A DNA stretch of 19,171 bases. Origin: Gammaproteobacteria bacterium UBA7376. GTDB taxonomy: Bacteria > Pseudomonadota > Gammaproteobacteria > Pseudomonadales > Azotimanducaceae. The stretch spans positions 16,741-35,911 of the forward strand of contig DKNY01000046.1 in assembly GCA_002470275.1 (NCBI GenBank). The letters are read 5' to 3'. This document shows positions 14,950 through 19,171 of the stretch, one piece after another. A model generated the notes under the pieces. The model was given only the letters and a program-made list of their open reading frames with translations, was not told where the DNA came from and did no database searches. Numbering within the stretch: the first letter of the stretch is position 1; each line of letters begins with the position of its first letter. Position numbers and translations under genes: made by a program.

Positions 14950-16844
14950 AGCGCTCCCTGTTGGGATAGTTCAGGTGTTTCAGCTTCATCCCATCCAGGC
15001 GCGTCCAGACCAGCATCCACGCGGGCGCTTTTCTCTTGATCAAACCACCACAGGTTAGGCCATCCAGTCCACTTCATATACTGGCCTCCCAGGGGAGGGT
15101 GGCCAAATCTATCCCAGTAGACGAGGTGTCGACCGCGTGGATGTCCGTCGGGGATAACAAAAAAGTTCCAGAACAAGACGCGATCCAGGGCTTTGCCGGC
15201 GGCGCTGAGTTCTGCTTCGCTTTGTGCGCCGGTGATTTGATCCACTAGGGCATCAACCACCGGGTCCTGAATGCCGCCATAGTTCTGCATGTTGGGCTGC
15301 TGGGCGTAGTCGGACGTGAACTGATTACGCATTCTGGAGGGATAGGGCAAGTTAAAGGTATATATCTGGCCAACCAGGGCATCGTAGTCGTAGGTTCTCT
15401 TTCGGTTAGTGAGCAGCGTGGACTCGACTTTTTTGAGTACGGCTTTGATGCCTAGGTGCCGCAGGCTATCCACATAGGGCACCAACATGCGCTCTTGGTC
15501 ACCCCGGCTAACGAGAAATTCGATAGACATCCATTCGCCGGTGCGCTCGTTGATTCGCCGGAAGTCTTTAACAATCCAGCCGGCATCCCGTAACACCTGG
15601 TCTGCACGCAGCAAGTTTTCTCGGTTTCGCCCGTAGCCATTGTTTTTGGGGAGGACCAGGGGGTGGGTGAAAACACGATCAGGAACCTGGTCCTTGAAGG
15701 GCGCCAGCACCTTCAGCTCGTCGTCAGAGGGGAGGCCCTTGGCTTCCATAGGTGAGCGAACAAAGTATGAGTTGTTGCGTTCTAGGCCGCCGTGCCAGTA
15801 AATCCTGTTCGCCCACTCAAAGTTGTAGGCCAGGGTCAGCGCTTCCCGCACCTTGATGTCTTGAAAAAGCGGGCGCCGTTGGTTGAGGATAATGCCCTGA
15901 TGCATGCCATAGGAGTGCCCCAACTGGTGGGTCTCTTTGTTGAATAAGCCTCGGTAGTAGGCGTCGAAATTATAGGCGGTAGCGAAGCTGCTTTCGATTT
16001 CATCTCGGTAATAATCGAATACGCCCGCGCGCAGCGATTGATGCATCACGTTCTGGTCTAGAAAGCACAACATTTCTATTCTGTCGAAATTGAAGAACCC
16101 CCGATTGACCGGCAGGTCTGCCCCCCAATAATCCTTCACCCGCTCAAAGGCAATCTTTTGTCCCTTATCCACCTCGGCAACCCGGTAAGGCCCGTTCCCC
16201 AGGGGCGGGGCTAACGTGGTGGCGTGAATGTCTTTGTCCTGCCAGTAATGCTCTGCGGCGGGCATGAAGCCAGAGGTCAGAAGAATTAATTGCTGGTTTT
16301 TCTCCGCCGTGTCGGTGAAGTGGAACTTGAAGGACCAGGTGCCAGTCCTTTCAATTCGCTGAATGTCCCGATGTTGATTTCGCCAGGTTGGAGACCCTTC
16401 GTTTTTCAACGTTCGGAACGTCCAGATCACATCGTCAACGGTGACGGGTTGGCCATCGTGCCAGCGAGCATGCGTCCTTAAGGAATATTCCACCCAGGCA
16501 TAGTCATCAGCCACCTGGATGGTCTCTGCAAGACGTCCGTAGTATGAGGCAATCTCGTCGTCGGACTGCATCATCAGAGGTTCGAAAACCAGGGAGTCTG
16601 CGTACCAGGCGAGGGTGCCCTTATCGGCGAAGTGGTTGAGGTTATTGAATTGTAGGGTATCGCCCCCGCGCATGAGGCCGCCCTTGGGTGCGTTAGGATT
16701 GACGTAATCAAAGTGGGGCATGTCTGCCGAATATTTTAGGTTGCCAAAATAGGCAAACCCGTGGCTGGCTTCTCCGGCCCACGCTCCCAGCCCAAGGGTG
16801 ATGCCCAGGCAGGATAGCAGGATCCCTCTGTATAACGCGTTCAT
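14946..16844 (-). CDS. yejA: ABC transporter periplasmic binding protein, YejA-like
   Basis: A 632-residue solute-binding protein of the SBP_bac_5 (Dpp/Opp) family. The N-terminal signal peptide has a hydrophobic core at about 8-20 and AWA at 21-23 as the probable cleavage site. The mature protein opens HGFAYFGNLKYSADMPHFDYVNPNAPKGG, typical of YejA. The family segment ARWHDGQPVTVDDVIWTF is present around 130-150, and QNYGGIQDPVVDALVD occurs near the C-terminal lobe. It captures a substrate in the periplasm and delivers it to the YejBE-like permeases. E. coli YejA relatives are linked to uptake of peptides and peptide-like microcin C, but the family is broad. Here the gene follows the aldolase by 15 bases, so the ligand may be a compound those enzymes degrade. 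Confidence 0.92.
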   Translation of the reverse strand: MNALYRGILLSCLGITLGLGAWAGEASHGFAYFGNLKYSADMPHFDYVNPNAPKGGLMRGGDTLQFNNLNHFADKGTLAWYADSLVFEPLMMQSDDEIASYYGRLAETIQVADDYAWVEYSLRTHARWHDGQPVTVDDVIWTFRTLKNEGSPTWRNQHRDIQRIERTGTWSFKFHFTDTAEKNQQLILLTSGFMPAAEHYWQDKDIHATTLAPPLGNGPYRVAEVDKGQKIAFERVKDYWGADLPVNRGFFNFDRIEMLCFLDQNVMHQSLRAGVFDYYRDEIESSFATAYNFDAYYRGLFNKETHQLGHSYGMHQGIILNQRRPLFQDIKVREALTLAYNFEWANRIYWHGGLERNNSYFVRSPMEAKGLPSDDELKVLAPFKDQVPDRVFTHPLVLPKNNGYGRNRENLLRADQVLRDAGWIVKDFRRINERTGEWMSIEFLVSRGDQERMLVPYVDSLRHLGIKAVLKKVESTLLTNRKRTYDYDALVGQIYTFNLPYPSRMRNQFTSDYAQQPNMQNYGGIQDPVVDALVDQITGAQSEAELSAAGKALDRVLFWNFFVIPDGHPRGRHLVYWDRFGHPPLGGQYMKWTGWPNLWWFDQEKSARVDAGLDAPGWDEAETPELSQQGAL

Positions 16845-16859
16845 TAGCGTCTCATAGCT

Positions 16860-17513
16860 TTAGATGTACCGCCCGTAGCTCACTTTCTTCGCTCGATCAA
16901 AAAACTCTGCCCACTGCTCGTCGGTGAGTAAGTCGGGTTCGCCCAGTTGACGCGTCAGCAGATATTGGCGACACATGATTTCCAGACGATGAGCGAGATT
17001 TACGGCACTCTTGAGGTTCTTTCCTCGACAGATCATGCCGTGATTGCCCAACAGGCAAGCGGTCCTGGTCTTCAAAGCGTTTGCTGCATCATCTCCCAAG
17101 GTCTGGGTGCCAAAGGTTGAGTAGGGCACGCAGGGGACATCGTTGCCACCGAAGGAACCCACAAGATAGTGGAAGCCCGGTAGCGGTAAGAGCTGGCACG
17201 CTAGGGCTACACAGTAGTCCGAGTGCGTATGCACAACGGCTTCCGCACTCTCTTGAGCCTGATAAACGGCGGCATGCATACGCCATTCGGAGGAGGGCTT
17301 GCGGTCACCCTCCCATTCTCCGTCTAGGGAAACACGCACGATATTTTCAGGTGCAATAGTTTCCGCCGAGGCGCCCGAGGGCGAAATCAACATGCCGTCC
17401 TCAAACCGACAGCTGAGATTGCCTGATGACAATTCATTCAGCCCGATCTGTTCTGCATACTTATACTGCTCAGTCAGCGTCTCACGTAGCGATGTTTCTA
17501 TATCAGATGTCAT
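16860..17513 (-). CDS. Class II aldolase, FucA-like
   Basis: A 217-residue cytoplasmic zinc aldolase of the AraD/FucA family. The zinc ligands are His95 and His97 (VVHTHSDYC) and His158 (GNHGM), and Glu76 (SSEWRMH) is the catalytic acid; every one is offset by three from E. coli FucA (Glu73, His92, His94, His155). Also shared are SSGNLSCR (29-36) and the GGNDVPCVPYSTFGT block. FucA cleaves L-fuculose 1-phosphate to dihydroxyacetone phosphate and lactaldehyde. The related OtnC decarboxylates 3-oxo-tetronate 4-phosphate to dihydroxyacetone phosphate, and the adjacent OtnK-like kinase makes that role plausible, although the sequence looks nearer FucA. ATG 17513 has AGGA upstream at good spacing; the in-frame ATG at 17591 would overlap the kinase gene. 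The kinase stop lies 13 bases before. Confidence 0.9.
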   Translation of the reverse strand: MTSDIETSLRETLTEQYKYAEQIGLNELSSGNLSCRFEDGMLISPSGASAETIAPENIVRVSLDGEWEGDRKPSSEWRMHAAVYQAQESAEAVVHTHSDYCVALACQLLPLPGFHYLVGSFGGNDVPCVPYSTFGTQTLGDDAANALKTRTACLLGNHGMICRGKNLKSAVNLAHRLEIMCRQYLLTRQLGEPDLLTDEQWAEFFDRAKKVSYGRYI

Positions 17514-17526
17514 AAGTTTCCTAGGG

Positions 17527-18819
17527 TTAATCTTCGGATTGATCCGCCTGGCGCATGCGCTCCAGGGCTGTAAACATAAAGGTCTGATCACCTAACGCCC
17601 CAGCCTTGAGAACAAAGGACATGGGATCAGGGCCAGCTTGATGGCAATAGCCGCCACTCAGGTTGTCGAAGGGTGCGACCTGCACGGCGGTTATGCCAAG
17701 GGCGACGAAAACCTGGCCTGAGGTTTCTCCGCCAGCGACCACAAATTTACGTACGCCAAGTCGCTGTAAAACCACTGCCGCTTTGCCTAAGAGCGCATCG
17801 GCTAGGTCTGCGGCGCCCTGGATGCCTAATTCAGCCTGGGCACGCTTGACGCCCTCGACGTCGGCCGACGTGGTCACGGCGATAGGTCCTTGGCTTAGCC
17901 GTGGGGTGGCCCAGTCCGCAAGCTCGGCTTCAAAATCTGACGAAGCATTGAGTAAGTCAATCCTGTAGACCGGATGGACGTTCTCAAAGTAATCCACCTG
18001 ACGACGAGTAGCCTCCGCACAGCTGCCCGCAATAACGGCCTCGTAGCCCGGGGCGGCGGAGAGGAGATTGGGCTGCGGCACCGACGGAGGCGACAGCGTT
18101 TGGCCGGCCTGCTCGCGCCAAGCTCTTGCGTAAAACATCGGTAGCGCGTCGGCGCCAGTGGTCAGCGGCCAATCTAGAGTCAGTTCTGCAATGCGTTTGG
18201 AGTCTTCATTATCCACCGCATCGGTGACGAATAGCCCGGTGCCCTCGGATACCTGCCGCTCGACATAATCTGCAGCGGATTTGGGCCCAGTCATCAGCGT
18301 GGTGTGAGACAGCAATCCAGTCTTGCCCTGACTCTGAGCCTGAAGAACCTCCACCAAATTTGAATTTGTCATGGGGGTAACCGGATCAAAGCGTTTGCCA
18401 GATTCGCCCAACATAGTGGTGCCAAGAAACATGCGACCCTGAAATATGGTGACGCTGTACTCCGGAAATGCGGGGCAAAAGATCGTGCGGTCGGTGTTGA
18501 GCGTCTTCATTAGGCCTTCGGCGATGGGACCGATATTGCCTTGGTCCGTGGAATCGAATGTGGCGCAATATTTGTAGTAAATCCGCTTAACGCCGGCAGC
18601 AACAAGCCCCCTGGCTGAGCTGTTGGCATCATCCACAGCTTCGGCGGCGGGTATCAGGCGTATTTTTCGACCGATCACCACCGCCTCTGCGCCAGGATTT
18701 AAATCCGATAAGGCTCGAGGTGAGGTAACAAGCGGGCAGTGCACGCCTTCGCGCTCCAACAGGCTTGCGACCATCATGCCGCCGGTCAGGTCATCAGCGA
18801 TGACGCCTAATTCAATCAA
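17527..18819 (-). CDS. Four-carbon acid sugar kinase (DUF1537, OtnK-like)
   Basis: A 430-residue kinase of the former DUF1537 family, whose members phosphorylate four-carbon acid sugars. The N-terminal motif GVIADDLTGG (5-14) and YYKYCATFDSTDQGNIGPI (80-98) match OtnK, the 3-oxo-tetronate kinase, as do CPAFPEYSVTIFQGRMFLG and DPVTPMTNSNL. The C-terminal nucleotide-binding domain has VVAGGETSGQVF and DNLSGGYCH-type blocks with FVLKAGALGD. In the known pathway the product is cleaved to dihydroxyacetone phosphate by the next enzyme, here the class II aldolase. No dehydrogenase/isomerase pair (LtnD or DenD, OtnI) is seen in this window, so the exact acid cannot be named. The start is TTG (18817-18819) behind GGGGGGAG; an upstream in-frame TAG precludes a longer protein. 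It heads the five-gene operon. Confidence 0.92.
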   Translation of the reverse strand: MIELGVIADDLTGGMMVASLLEREGVHCPLVTSPRALSDLNPGAEAVVIGRKIRLIPAAEAVDDANSSARGLVAAGVKRIYYKYCATFDSTDQGNIGPIAEGLMKTLNTDRTIFCPAFPEYSVTIFQGRMFLGTTMLGESGKRFDPVTPMTNSNLVEVLQAQSQGKTGLLSHTTLMTGPKSAADYVERQVSEGTGLFVTDAVDNEDSKRIAELTLDWPLTTGADALPMFYARAWREQAGQTLSPPSVPQPNLLSAAPGYEAVIAGSCAEATRRQVDYFENVHPVYRIDLLNASSDFEAELADWATPRLSQGPIAVTTSADVEGVKRAQAELGIQGAADLADALLGKAAVVLQRLGVRKFVVAGGETSGQVFVALGITAVQVAPFDNLSGGYCHQAGPDPMSFVLKAGALGDQTFMFTALERMRQADQSED

Positions 18820-18910
18820 CGAACTCCCCCCTAGCTATGGAACCCAAGGCAGATTGGAACGATGGCTGGATCGCTAAACGTGGCCTTGGATAGGATCTCC
18901 TTTCAGCGTC

Positions 18911-18931
18911 GGAGCATAGAGAAGGTGCTCC
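18911..18931. repeat. Inverted repeat in the operon 5' region
   Basis: GGAGCA (18911-18916) and TGCTCC (18926-18931) flank nine bases. Possible operator half-sites or an RNA hairpin in the leader of the kinase operon. Confidence 0.5.
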
Positions 18932-18944
18932 TTTGAGTTCAAAT

Positions 18945-19010
18945 CAGACGAGTTGGCCTGGCGGAAAGATCACCCAAAACGCCCGCGCTGTGCCGATCCG
19001 AACTCGTCTG
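18945..19010. repeat. 10-bp perfect inverted repeat with 46-base spacer
   Basis: CAGACGAGTT (18945-18954) is exactly inverted at AACTCGTCTG (19001-19010). The right arm lies just downstream of the candidate -10 TATATT on the minus strand. The arms could be two distant operator half-sites or form a long stem in the untranslated leader. Confidence 0.65.
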
Positions 19011-19045
19011 GCTAATATAGCTTGTTCACACTCCCCGGCCCTGAT

Positions 19046-19060
19046 GTCGAGAACGTCGAC
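19046..19060. repeat. Short palindrome, candidate operator
   Basis: GTCGA (19046-19050) and TCGAC (19056-19060) flank five bases, giving a 15-base dyad upstream of the candidate promoter of the kinase operon. It overlaps by three bases with the next dyad. Confidence 0.45.
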
Positions 19061-19079
19061 GCGTTGAACATTGCGCGTC
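19058..19079. repeat. Second dyad, candidate operator
   Basis: GACGCG (19058-19063) and CGCGTC (19074-19079) flank ten bases, a 22-base dyad. Position and spacing of the two adjacent dyads suit binding of a dimeric regulator upstream of the minus-strand promoter. Confidence 0.45.
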
Positions 19080-19171
19080 TGTCATAAGTTAAATTCTATT
19101 CTCGGGTATTTGACAAAAAGAGTCGGAATGCCATTACAAATGGGTGAAGAAACGACCCGCTTTTCACGGAT

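Larger units (their letters stand above)
18820..19171. promoter_or_regulatory. Upstream region of the kinase-aldolase-transporter operon
   Basis: About 350 bases to the window edge contain no gene but several inverted repeats, listed separately. On the minus strand TATATT (plus 19014-19019) could be a -10 element; no matching -35 was found, which fits an activator-dependent promoter. A TTGACA at 19110-19115 on the plus strand has a poor -10 partner (TTACAA, 18-base spacer) and could serve a divergent gene beyond the window. Confidence 0.55.

Overview
The window looks like a chromosomal piece of a gammaproteobacterium, probably a marine one. The tRNA-Pro gene at the left edge encodes its own CCA end. 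Coding density is high, GC content appears moderate, and several products (YejABEF-like transporter, GldA-like dehydrogenase, OtnK-like kinase) have close counterparts in Gammaproteobacteria. A lineage such as Halieaceae/Cellvibrionales is a guess from general gene style and is not proven by the sequence.

Left part (1-8754): a truncated tRNA-Pro(TGG); a minus-strand sterol desaturase/fatty acid hydroxylase membrane protein (365-1609); a 740-base stretch with no convincing gene; a small lipoprotein (2349-2696); about 500 more gene-poor bases; an unusual glycosidase joining an NTF2-like domain to a GH32 module (3212-5008), ending 16 bases from the stop of a convergent cryptochrome/photolyase-family gene (5025-6548). 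Divergent from the photolyase is a membrane-anchored alpha/beta hydrolase of the epoxide-hydrolase type (6819-7886), followed by an Asn-rich heptad-repeat coiled-coil protein of unknown function (7995-8711) that ends at a strong hairpin shared with the next, convergent gene.

Right part (8759-18819): this looks like one functional locus. On the minus strand an operon runs kinase (DUF1537/OtnK-like), class II aldolase (FucA-like), YejA-like binding protein, YejB-like permease and YejE-like permease, with gaps of 13, 15, -4 and 18 bases. The matching double ATPase (YejF-like, 10337-11920) lies on the plus strand, facing the operon, together with a 211-residue protein I do not recognise (12105-12740). 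The two transcription units meet at a shared hairpin whose arms contain both stop codons. Divergent from the ATPase gene is a GldA-like metal-dependent polyol dehydrogenase (8759-9949). The simplest reading is an uptake-and-catabolism module: the ABC system imports a small molecule, perhaps a sugar acid or a conjugate, the dehydrogenase oxidises or reduces an intermediate, the kinase phosphorylates it, and the aldolase cleaves it towards dihydroxyacetone phosphate. The substrate is not readable from the sequence.

The most unusual signals are: a 15-base tandem repeat just upstream of the ATPase gene that encodes a short Trp/Pro-rich peptide ending before the ATPase start; loss of two of the three tryptophans of the classical photolyase electron-transfer triad; replacement of the usual GH32 acid/base Glu; the NRxxI heptad protein; and a promoter region upstream of the kinase operon with four inverted repeats.
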